Below are positions 8,248-14,557 of a DNA stretch of 20,654 bases, piece after piece. The stretch lies in contig JAQBPS010000220.1 of the NCBI GenBank assembly GCA_028287415.1, positions 1 to 20,654 on the forward strand. The letters are read 5' to 3'. The first letter of the stretch is position 1. Every line of letters begins with the position of its first letter. Source of the stretch: Bacillota bacterium. GTDB lineage: Bacteria; Bacillota; Sulfobacillia; Symbiobacteriales; Symbiobacteriaceae. Made by a program: the position numbers and the translations under genes. The notes under the pieces were generated by a model. That model saw nothing but the letters and a program-made list of their open reading frames with translations, made no database searches and was not told the DNA's origin.

Positions 8248-8294
8248 GAGCAGACATCCCTTGACGCTCGTTGTTCGGGTAAGGAGGCGCCTCC

Positions 8295-10211
8295 GTGAAG
8301 AAGTCCAGGGATCCGGCGTACAGGCGGGCTGCAATGGTGACCGGCTTGATCCTGCTTATCTTCACCGGGCTGGCCGCACAGCTGGGCAACCTGACCCTGC
8401 GGCAGGAGGCCCAGTCCCGGGAGGTGGTTCTGGCGCAGAGCACCCGCTCGCTGCCGGTCTTCGCGTCCCGAGGCATCATGTACGACCGGAACATGGAGCC
8501 GATGGTGACGAACCGGCCGGCCAATTCGGTCTTTGTACGGTACCCCTACTATAAGCAGCCCGAGGTTTTGCAGCGGCTGTCAGCGATCCTGCAGGTCCCG
8601 ATGCCTGAGATCGACAAGCTAGTCAAGGACAAGCTTGCCAGCGAGGCGTATTACGATCCAATTCGGGTCAAGGACGACATAACGCCGCCACAGTATGCCG
8701 CAATTCTCGAGCGCAAGCCGGAACTGCCGGGCGTGGAGGTACAGCCGCAGCCGGTGCGCGTCTATCCGCTCAAGGACAGTGCAGCGCACGTGCTGGGGTA
8801 CGTGAACCAGATCGGCCAGGATCAGCTTGCCCAGCTCAAGTCAAAGGGGTACCAGCCTGGTGAACTGGTGGGTGCGACCGGGCTGGAAGCCTTCTACGAG
8901 GATGTCTTGCGCGGCAAGCCGGGCATTCGCCAGGTGGAAATCAACAACTATGGCCAGCCGCTCGGCGTCGTCCAGTCGGTTGACCCGCAGCCGGGAAACA
9001 GCATTGTGCTCACACTGGATGCAAAGCTTCAGGCGGCTGCGGAGCGGGCCCTGGAGTGGGACATGTGGCGTATCCGCAATACGATCATCGGCGACGGCCC
9101 CTGGCCCAACGCCAAGGCGGGCGCTGTCGTTATCATGGAAGTCAAGACGGGCAAGATCCTGGCCATGGCCAGCCGGCCCTCGTTCGACCCCAACATGTTT
9201 GCGCAGGGCATCACCCAGAAGGAATTCGACAAACTGCAGGATCCGGTTCTGACGCCCGAGCTGAACCGGGCGATTCAGACAGCGTATCAGCCAGGTTCCA
9301 CCTGGAAGATGATGACGGCATCCTCTGCGCTTGAGAACGGGGTCGTCGGTCCCTATGAGCAGGTGTACTGCACCGGCGTATTCGATAAGCTCCATCATCC
9401 GCACGACTGGACGCCGTACGGTCACGGCTTGGTCGACACCGCCCATGCGCTCCAGACGTCCTGTGACATCTACTTCTACGAAATGGGCTACCGGCTGGGC
9501 ATCGACCGTCTGGTGGCCACGGCCAAGGAGTTTGGCTTCGGCGCCAAGACGGGGATTGACCTCGGTGGGGAGAACCCGGGGATGCTGCCAGATGCGGCGA
9601 ACCGTGAGGAGATCTGGGCCAAGCAGCAGAATGATCCCTGGGGTCCGGGCCATACGGTCTCGGCCGCCATCGGCCAGATCGTCAATGTGACGCCCCTGCA
9701 GCTGGTCCGCTATGCGGCAACGCTCGGCAACGGGGGCAAGATCATGAAGCCCTACCTGGTGGACAAGGTGGTCGACGCATCCGGCAAGACGGTGCAGCAG
9801 TTTGCGCCTCAGCAAATGGGGCAGGTCAACCTCAAGCCTGAGTACCTCAGCGTGATCCTGCAGGGCATGGGGATGGTCAACGCGCCGAATGTCGGCACCT
9901 CCGACTACGCGATCTACCCATTGCCCGGCATGCAGACTGGCGGCAAGACAGGTACCGCCCAGTACCCGCCTAATAATGACTACGGTTTCTTCGTGTCGCT
10001 GTCGCCACTTAAGGATCCGCAGATCGCAATTGCAGTGGCGATCGAGCAGGCCGGTCACGGCGGCAGTGTCTCGACTGTGGCCCGGTCGATCGAAAGCTTC
10101 TACTACAACATCAATCTCCCGGATTACGATCCGGCCAAGGTACCCGACGAGTTCCCCAACGATCTTGCGGGCTTGCGCCGCAAGTTCCACGTGGTTGGGA
10201 ACGGGCAATAA
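8295..10211 (+). CDS. mrdA: Penicillin-binding protein 2, class B transpeptidase of the elongasome
   Basis: A 638-residue class B PBP that cross-links peptidoglycan during cell elongation with RodA as glycosyltransferase. It has an N-terminal membrane anchor (about 12-32), a pedestal/dimerisation domain starting with SRGIMYDRN (58-66), and a transpeptidase domain with catalytic STWK (S335-K338), SCD (389-391, the SxN-equivalent position) and KTGTAQ (551-556). Starts at GTG 8295 with AAGGAGG (8281-8287) 7 nt upstream, one of the best ribosome sites here. Placement after mreBCD and near rodA supports PBP2 over a division PBP3. A terminator follows 7 nt after the stop. Confidence 0.96.
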   Translation: MKKSRDPAYRRAAMVTGLILLIFTGLAAQLGNLTLRQEAQSREVVLAQSTRSLPVFASRGIMYDRNMEPMVTNRPANSVFVRYPYYKQPEVLQRLSAILQVPMPEIDKLVKDKLASEAYYDPIRVKDDITPPQYAAILERKPELPGVEVQPQPVRVYPLKDSAAHVLGYVNQIGQDQLAQLKSKGYQPGELVGATGLEAFYEDVLRGKPGIRQVEINNYGQPLGVVQSVDPQPGNSIVLTLDAKLQAAAERALEWDMWRIRNTIIGDGPWPNAKAGAVVIMEVKTGKILAMASRPSFDPNMFAQGITQKEFDKLQDPVLTPELNRAIQTAYQPGSTWKMMTASSALENGVVGPYEQVYCTGVFDKLHHPHDWTPYGHGLVDTAHALQTSCDIYFYEMGYRLGIDRLVATAKEFGFGAKTGIDLGGENPGMLPDAANREEIWAKQQNDPWGPGHTVSAAIGQIVNVTPLQLVRYAATLGNGGKIMKPYLVDKVVDASGKTVQQFAPQQMGQVNLKPEYLSVILQGMGMVNAPNVGTSDYAIYPLPGMQTGGKTGTAQYPPNNDYGFFVSLSPLKDPQIAIAVAIEQAGHGGSVSTVARSIESFYYNINLPDYDPAKVPDEFPNDLAGLRRKFHVVGNGQ

Positions 10212-10217
10212 CTAAGC

Positions 10218-10252
10218 GGGGCGGCGTTCTGCCGCCCCTCTTACTTTGTTCT
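10218..10252 (+). terminator. Rho-independent terminator after mrdA
   Basis: GGGGCGGC (10218-10225) pairs with GCCGCCCC (10231-10238) around GTTCT, followed by a T-rich tail (TCTTACTTTGTTC). It separates the mre-mrdA run from minCDE. The next 118 bp before minC hold no promoter I could recognise. Confidence 0.8.
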
Positions 10253-10370
10253 GCTAGCACATTGCGGGTGCCGGGGCGACATTTTTTGTAAATCGGAGCA
10301 GGAGATGTGCCAGTACAGGAGAATTAATCTCAGAGGATAACCACTCCGGTTACAGGGTCGTGAAACAGCA

Positions 10371-11051
10371 ATGCGTCAAGATATCGTGATTCGCGGAACC
10401 ACCAGAACTGGACTTGTCATACTGTTACCGGACGACCTGGAATTCGGAGTCCTCATCCAGCGACTGCGTGAGAAGCTCGCCCAGGCAGGGCGATTTTTTC
10501 AGGGTGCAGAGGCGACGGTGCAGGTGGGCAGCCGTGCCCTCTCCGCATCCGATCAGGATGCGATTGCCCGCATTTTGGATGAAGCCGACATGGCGCTCCG
10601 CACGGTCACAAAAGGAGGCGATCCCGTGGCAGAGGCGCAGGCTGCCCTCAAGGCTGCTGAGCAATCTCGCCATTCGGGCACCCTTCCCGCTGCGGCTTTG
10701 CTGGCTGAGTCTGAAACGGCTATGGTCGTCACCCGGACACTTCGGTCCGGGCAGAGCGTCCGTCATCAGGGCGACATCATCGTCCTGGGCGATATCAACC
10801 CCGGCGCTGAAGTGGTCGCCAGTGGTCACATCGTGGTCATGGGTGCGCTGCGTGGGGTCGCCCACGCAGGTTGCACTGGCAATACGGGGGCCTTCGTAGC
10901 CGCTATCAAACTCCGCCCCACACAGCTGCGCATCGCCCATGTCATCGGGCGGGCCCCTGATGAGCAGGACAACCTGCAAACGGTTCCAGAGGTGGCACGG
11001 GTGCGGGACGGAATGATTGTGCTGGAGACTCCCACCGAATCCAAGCGATAG
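10371..11051 (+). CDS. minC: Septum site-determining protein MinC
   Basis: A 226-residue inhibitor of FtsZ assembly, brought to the membrane by MinD. The N-terminal FtsZ-inhibitory domain spans about 1-80 (VIRGTTRTGLVILLPDD at its start), then an Ala-rich linker to about 115, and the C-terminal beta-helix domain that dimerises and binds MinD (TRTLRSGQSVRHQGDIIVLGD and ASGHIVVMGALRGVAHAG). ATG 10371 fits the family N-terminus, but no Shine-Dalgarno is visible in front of it. By contrast, a near-perfect one lies inside the gene before in-frame GTG 10626 (codon 86), at the linker; see findings. minD follows 40 nt downstream. Confidence 0.94.
   Translation: MRQDIVIRGTTRTGLVILLPDDLEFGVLIQRLREKLAQAGRFFQGAEATVQVGSRALSASDQDAIARILDEADMALRTVTKGGDPVAEAQAALKAAEQSRHSGTLPAAALLAESETAMVVTRTLRSGQSVRHQGDIIVLGDINPGAEVVASGHIVVMGALRGVAHAGCTGNTGAFVAAIKLRPTQLRIAHVIGRAPDEQDNLQTVPEVARVRDGMIVLETPTESKR
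10611..10628 (+). promoter_or_regulatory. Strong internal ribosome binding site and GTG in minC
   Basis: AAAGGAGGCGATCC (10611-10624) matches the 16S-tail complement AAAGGAGGTGATCC at 13 of 14 positions. GGAGG ends 7 nt before GTG 10626, which is in the minC frame. A start here would give a 141-codon product consisting of linker plus the MinC C-terminal domain. Confidence 0.6.
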
Positions 11052-11091
11052 TTGTGTGCGCCTGATCAGTGGGCGCGAAGGAGGAACGTGA

Positions 11092-11898
11092 ATGGGACAG
11101 GTCATCGTTGTGACTTCCGGGAAGGGCGGGGTCGGCAAGACCACGACGACAGCCAACCTGGGAACCGCGCTGGCCCAGCTTGGAAACAAGGTCGTCCTCT
11201 TGGACGCGGACATAGGGCTCCGCAACCTGGACGTGGTTATGGGCCTCGAGAATCGCATCGTCTACGACCTGGTAGACGTAATCGAGGGGAATGCCCGGCT
11301 GAAGCAGGCGCTGATCAAAGACAAGCGCCTTGACACCCTCTACCTGCTGGCAGCGGCACAGACCCGCGAGAAGAAGGACGTCAAGCCTCAGCAAATGCGG
11401 GAACTGACGGAGCAACTGGCACGCGAGTTTGACTACGTTGTGCTCGACTGCCCGGCCGGCATTGAGGATGGCTTCAAGAATGCCATCGCCGGCGCCCAGA
11501 AGGCGATCATCGTGTGTAACCCCGAGGTCTCCTCGGTGCGTGACGCCGACCGAGTGATCGGCCTGTGGGACGCCCAGCCGGAAAGCAAGGGTCCTGCCAT
11601 GCTGATCGTCAACCGGGTGCGGCCGAAGATGGTCGCCCGCGGCGACATGCTGGAAATCGACGACATGTTGGAAATGCTGGCTGTGGACCTGCTCGGCATC
11701 GTTCCGGAGGACGAGCACATTATCGTGTCGACCAACCGGGGCGAACCTGCCGTGTACCACACGGAAAGCAAGGCCGGCAAGGCATACCAGAACATCGCCC
11801 GCCGTTTGACGGGCGAACAGGTGCCGATCATGCAACTGCAGGACGACGAAAGCATTTGGGCGAAGTTCAAGCGCATCGTCGGCCTGAGCAGGGGCTAG
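11092..11898 (+). CDS. minD: Septum site-determining ATPase MinD
   Basis: A 268-residue ParA/MinD-family ATPase that binds the membrane when ATP-bound, recruits MinC and is released by MinE. It shows the deviant Walker A GKGGVGKT (10-17), LLDADIGLRNLD (36-47), Walker B YVVLDCPAG (115-123), and an amphipathic C-terminal helix WAKFKRIVGLSRG (256-268) serving as membrane-targeting sequence. ATG 11092 has AAGGAGG (11078-11084) 7 nt upstream. It lies between minC and minE, spaced 40 and 16 nt, so an operon. All catalytic motifs are intact. Confidence 0.98.
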   Translation: MGQVIVVTSGKGGVGKTTTTANLGTALAQLGNKVVLLDADIGLRNLDVVMGLENRIVYDLVDVIEGNARLKQALIKDKRLDTLYLLAAAQTREKKDVKPQQMRELTEQLAREFDYVVLDCPAGIEDGFKNAIAGAQKAIIVCNPEVSSVRDADRVIGLWDAQPESKGPAMLIVNRVRPKMVARGDMLEIDDMLEMLAVDLLGIVPEDEHIIVSTNRGEPAVYHTESKAGKAYQNIARRLTGEQVPIMQLQDDESIWAKFKRIVGLSRG

Positions 11899-11914
11899 AA
11901 AGGGGGGCGCAGCT

Positions 11915-12193
11915 TTGCTTGACCTCATTGCAAAGGTCTTCGGTCGGGATTCAGCTAGTGCAAATATCGCAAAAGAGCGCTTGCGGCTGGTGCTCGTCCA
12001 TGATCGCACCAACGTTTCGCCCCATTTCCTTGAGTCCCTCAAGGAAGACCTGATCGGCGTCATCTCACGATACATGGAGATCGACGAAGCGAATATGGAT
12101 GTCACGCTCCAGAGCACCGAGAACCAGGTGGCGCTGGTCGCCAATATCCCGGTGCGGCGCATGAAGCGGGCAGCCGTCGGCGGCGGGCGGTAG
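11915..12193 (+). CDS. minE: Cell division topological specificity factor MinE
   Basis: A 92-residue activator of the MinD ATPase that drives pole-to-pole oscillation or a topological ring. The hydrophobic N-terminal membrane-contact segment MLDLIAKVFG is followed by the anti-MinCD helix KERLRLVLVHDR (20-31) and the dimerising topological domain. The start is TTG 11915 with an AAAGGGGGG ribosome site ending about 8 nt upstream. It directly follows minD and is followed by a terminator. The presence of MinE rather than only DivIVA implies an oscillating Min system of the Clostridia/Gram-negative type, as inference. Confidence 0.95.
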   Translation: MLDLIAKVFGRDSASANIAKERLRLVLVHDRTNVSPHFLESLKEDLIGVISRYMEIDEANMDVTLQSTENQVALVANIPVRRMKRAAVGGGR

Positions 12194-12214
12194 CTCTTCC
12201 CATCGGACGCAAGT

Positions 12215-12248
12215 AGAAACCACCGGAACTTCCGGTGGTTTCTTTGTG
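12215..12248 (+). terminator. Rho-independent terminator after minE
   Basis: A 13-bp perfect stem, AGAAACCACCGGA (12215-12227) with TCCGGTGGTTTCT (12231-12243), has a 3-nt loop followed by TTGTG. It closes minCDE and makes a separate promoter for rodA necessary. Confidence 0.85.
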
Positions 12249-12281
12249 TATTTGATGAGTCTACCTATGAATTTTGTCGTG

Positions 12282-12287
12282 TATAAT
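12282..12287 (+). promoter_or_regulatory. Likely -10 box for rodA
   Basis: A perfect TATAAT at 12282-12287 lies in an AT-rich island between the minE terminator and rodA. No good -35 is found at 16-18 nt spacing, so the call relies on the -10 and the position. The leader would be about 45 nt. Confidence 0.5.
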
Positions 12288-12336
12288 GTAATGGTGTAAG
12301 ATTGCGATTGCCTGGTCAAGGAGAAGGGGGCTGGCC

Positions 12337-13473
12337 GTGAACCTCGACACACGCCTGCTCCGGCATGTCGATAAATGGCTGTTGCTGCTGATGTTCGCGT
12401 TAATCACGCTTGGGGTTGTGGTGATTTCGAGCGCCGCCCGTGGCTTTAATGGCATTGCACACGCTGCCGGCTTCGTCGATAAACAGATCATAGCGGCGGC
12501 GGTGGGTCTGGTCCTGATGATTGTGGCCATGCTGTTCGATTACGAGGAGTTCGGGCGGATGCGATGGGTGCTGTACGGGCTGAACTTGGCCCTGCTGGGG
12601 GCCGTTCTGGTGATGGGCAGGGCCACCAATGGCGCCCAGAGCTGGATCGGCTTTGGCACCTTTCAAATTCAGCCCAGCGAGTTCGGCAAGGTGATGCTGA
12701 TTCTTACCCTGGGCCATCAGCTCAGCAGAATGGACCGGCTGACGAGCCTCTGGGATCTGATCATCCCGCTGTTTCACGTGCTGCCGTTGCTGGTCCTGCT
12801 GCTGCTCCAGCCGGATCTGGGTACCGCCCTGGTGTTTATCGTCATCACGGTGGCGATGATATACATGGCCGGATTTCCTGGCTGGAAGATTGCCTTGATG
12901 GGCGGTGGGCCGATCGCGGCGGTGGCGGTGTGGCTCTATGCACATCTCCGGTGGGGCGTCAAAATGTGGCCCCTGAAACCGCACCAGATCCAGCGTCTGG
13001 AAGTATTTGTGGATCCGACCAAGGACCCGTTGGCCTCCGGGTACCATGTCCTCCAGTCGAAGATCTCCATTGGTTCGGGTGGGCTGCTGGGACGGGGGCT
13101 CTACCACGGGACACAGAACCAGCTCGGCTTTCTGCCGGAGCAGCACACGGACTTTATCTTCTCTGTGATCGGCGAGGAACTGGGCTTCCGTGGGGGCGTG
13201 GTGGTGCTCCTGCTGTTCATGGCCTTACTGTGGCGGGTGATGGGGATCGCCGCCAACGCCAAGGACCGCTACGGCTCATTGATCGCCACTGGTGTGGCAG
13301 CCATGATCGGCTTCCATGTGCTGGAGAACGTCGGGATGACGCTCGGTGTGATGCCGGTGACGGGTATTCCGCTTCCCTTTATTTCTTATGGCGGCTCGGC
13401 CCTGATGGCGAATATGATTGCGATCGGCCTCGTGATAAACGTGGGGATGCGGCGGCACACGCTTTTCTTTTAA
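12337..13473 (+). CDS. rodA: Peptidoglycan glycosyltransferase RodA
   Basis: A 378-residue SEDS-family polytopic membrane protein (about ten helices) that polymerises lipid II in the elongasome together with PBP2. SEDS signatures are IQPSEFGKVMLIL (about 111-123), QPDLGTALVF, the GGLLGRGLYHGTQNQLGFLPEQHTDFIFSVIGEELG stretch (key residues G251, Q263 and E269 by estimate), and the C-terminal PLPFISYGGSALMAN. GTG 12337 has GAAGGGGG 6 nt upstream. RodA is preferred over FtsW or SpoVE because it travels with mreBCD, mrdA and min. A 12-bp stem terminator follows. Confidence 0.95.
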   Translation: MNLDTRLLRHVDKWLLLLMFALITLGVVVISSAARGFNGIAHAAGFVDKQIIAAAVGLVLMIVAMLFDYEEFGRMRWVLYGLNLALLGAVLVMGRATNGAQSWIGFGTFQIQPSEFGKVMLILTLGHQLSRMDRLTSLWDLIIPLFHVLPLLVLLLLQPDLGTALVFIVITVAMIYMAGFPGWKIALMGGGPIAAVAVWLYAHLRWGVKMWPLKPHQIQRLEVFVDPTKDPLASGYHVLQSKISIGSGGLLGRGLYHGTQNQLGFLPEQHTDFIFSVIGEELGFRGGVVVLLLFMALLWRVMGIAANAKDRYGSLIATGVAAMIGFHVLENVGMTLGVMPVTGIPLPFISYGGSALMANMIAIGLVINVGMRRHTLFF

Positions 13474-13486
13474 ATGCATAACTGGC

Positions 13487-13520
13487 GAGGGGTCCGCGGC
13501 TAGTGTGGCGCGGACCCCTC
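13487..13520. terminator. Shared terminator of rodA and the convergent membrane gene
   Basis: GAGGGGTCCGCG (13487-13498) pairs perfectly with CGCGGACCCCTC (13509-13520), loop 10 nt. The T tail is weak on both strands. The stop codon of the - strand gene (13500-13502) lies inside the loop, so the hairpin ends both convergent genes. Confidence 0.65.
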
Positions 13521-13970
13521 TTGGATACCGTCCTGCATGATGCCGACAGCTTCAGGCACCTCGGGCTCCTTGGACGGTGACAGATGGCATAGTTGCTCCA
13601 GGATCTGAATGTGCAGCGTGGTGTACGCCTTCTGCCGACGGTGGACGTAAACCCCCATCACAAAGGCCATGCCGCCGATGAACCAGAGCACCATCCAGAT
13701 CCAGGGCGCCATGGCTTTGACTGACCCCTCGATAAAGGGCGCGAAGATCAACCCGATCAGCGGTACGCCGGAGAGGGCGGCCGGAATCAGGCCGATCCCG
13801 CTCTCCTCTTTCTTGGCCCACGCCAGGAGCAGGAGGCGCTCCCGGTGATTGATCTGCCCGTAGTAGGACCGGATCTGGCGGACATGATCCAGGACTGCGA
13901 GCGGTTCCCGGGGAACCGGCTGCTCCCGGCACAGCGTCTGATACAGGCGGTGGATATCGCCCTGAAACAT
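13500..13970 (-). CDS. Hypothetical membrane protein, two transmembrane helices
   Basis: I do not recognise the family. The 156-residue product has a soluble, probably helical N-terminal part with many Arg/Gln residues (about 1-57), two hydrophobic segments (about 60-80 and 88-108, GLIPAALSGVPLIGLIFAP and WIWMVLWFIGGMAFVMGVYV) and a cytoplasmic-looking tail rich in Glu and Pro. The start at 13970 is chosen because AGGAG (13984-13980 on the - strand) is 9 nt away; an ATG at 13979 directly abuts that AGGAG. It is convergent with rodA and divergent from the small membrane gene at 14268. A hairpin lies 20 nt upstream of its ribosome site. The coding call rests on start, ribosome site and hydrophobic pattern. 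Confidence 0.65.
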   Translation of the reverse strand: MFQGDIHRLYQTLCREQPVPREPLAVLDHVRQIRSYYGQINHRERLLLLAWAKKEESGIGLIPAALSGVPLIGLIFAPFIEGSVKAMAPWIWMVLWFIGGMAFVMGVYVHRRQKAYTTLHIQILEQLCHLSPSKEPEVPEAVGIMQDGIQEGSAPH

Positions 13971-14004
13971 GCTCGACATCTCCTCTGCCGTGTAGTATGC
14001 GAAG

Positions 14005-14034
14005 AAGCCCCCAGCGTAACGCTGGAGGCTTTTT
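14005..14034 (+). terminator. Terminator-like hairpin upstream of the 13970 gene
   Basis: AAGCC-C-CCAGCG (14005-14016) pairs with CGCTGG-A-GGCTT (14020-14031), with one mismatch, a 3-nt loop, and TTTTT at 14030-14034. The T-run orients it as a + strand terminator although no + strand gene ends here; on the - strand it would lie in the leader of the 13970 gene. Confidence 0.5.
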
Positions 14035-14100
14035 CAGCACGCAGACGCATTGTGGCCGTGCGAGTGGGGTATCCTTGCCCCGCCGCTTAGTAATCCTCGT

Positions 14101-14133
14101 CAGCCCCGTGACGTCATGGCCGTCACGGGGCTG
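14101..14133. repeat. Perfect 13-bp inverted repeat in the divergent intergenic region
   Basis: CAGCCCCGTGACG (14101-14113) and CGTCACGGGGCTG (14121-14133) flank TCATGGC. There is no T-run next to it on either strand (the T6 at 14157-14162 is 23 nt away), so it may be an operator or RNA structure rather than a terminator. The remainder of 14041-14267 is AT-rich, non-coding sequence carrying promoter-like boxes. Confidence 0.6.
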
Positions 14134-14175
14134 CTGAATGGGTTGCGACCGGGCGCTTTTTTATATCTTTGGGAC

Positions 14176-14204
14176 TTGTCATGGTTGGGTATTTATGGGA
14201 TTAT
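14176..14204 (+). promoter_or_regulatory. Candidate promoter for the 14268 gene
   Basis: TTGTCA (14176-14181), 17-nt spacer, GATTAT (14199-14204). On the opposite strand the same place reads TATAAT (14205-14200), a possible -10 for the divergent 13970 gene, though without a clear -35. Confidence 0.4.
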
Positions 14205-14267
14205 AGGTCTATGGTCCTGCTTGTGGGACCAACGTCAGGTGACTTCATCCGAGGGAGGATGCCGCAG

Positions 14268-14510
14268 ATGGCCTTTGATATCTGGCAACGGGCACAGGCA
14301 AAATGGCGGGGCCTCCTGGTCTACGTGCTGCTAGAGGCGGTCATGCGGGTGGTCACGACGTTTATCCAGCAGCGGACGGAGAGCTCCGGACTGCTGCTGT
14401 ATGCAGCAGCTGTAAGTGTCGCCACCGCCATATTCTGCCTGGTGCAGGAATATCGGCTCCTGATGACCGACCAGGAGGGCGACGACGCCTGGCCCCCGAT
14501 TTGGCGCTAA
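14268..14510 (+). CDS. Hypothetical small membrane protein
   Basis: I do not recognise the family. The 80-residue product begins MAFDIWQRAQAKWRG and has two predicted transmembrane segments, about 16-34 (LLVYVLLEAVMRVVTTFI) and 43-65 (LLLYAAAVSVATAIFCLVQEY), with an acidic tail. ATG 14268 is preferred because GGGAGG (14253-14258) is 9 nt upstream; in-frame ATG 14259 abuts that site. It is divergent from the 13970 gene, which has the same AGGAG-ATG-9nt-ATG layout, and a strong terminator follows 9 nt after its stop. The gene is supported by ribosome site, promoter-like boxes and terminator rather than by homology. Confidence 0.62.
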   Translation: MAFDIWQRAQAKWRGLLVYVLLEAVMRVVTTFIQQRTESSGLLLYAAAVSVATAIFCLVQEYRLLMTDQEGDDAWPPIWR

Positions 14511-14519
14511 CGCAAAGTG

Positions 14520-14557
14520 AACCCCGCCGTGCAGAGCACAGGCGGGGTTTTTGTTTG
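14520..14557. terminator. Terminator between the small membrane gene and pxpBC
   Basis: AACCCCGCC (14520-14528) pairs with GGCGGGGTT (14541-14549), loop 12 nt, followed by TTTTGTTT. It is well formed for the + strand gene and abuts the - strand pxpBC stop at 14558-14560, so it may serve both. Confidence 0.85.

Noticed and set aside
8261..8294. TTGACG as a -35 for mrdA
   Set aside because: The -10 position would fall on the AGGAGG ribosome site and shows no TATAAT-like sequence.
8841..10208. 455-codon open frame on the - strand
   Set aside because: Fully antisense to mrdA, whose PBP motifs are certain; the frame follows from the codon bias of the real gene.
14050..14334. 94-codon + strand frame across the divergent intergenic region
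   Set aside because: It reads through the 13-bp inverted repeat and promoter-like boxes and has no ribosome site; the 14268 frame is better supported.
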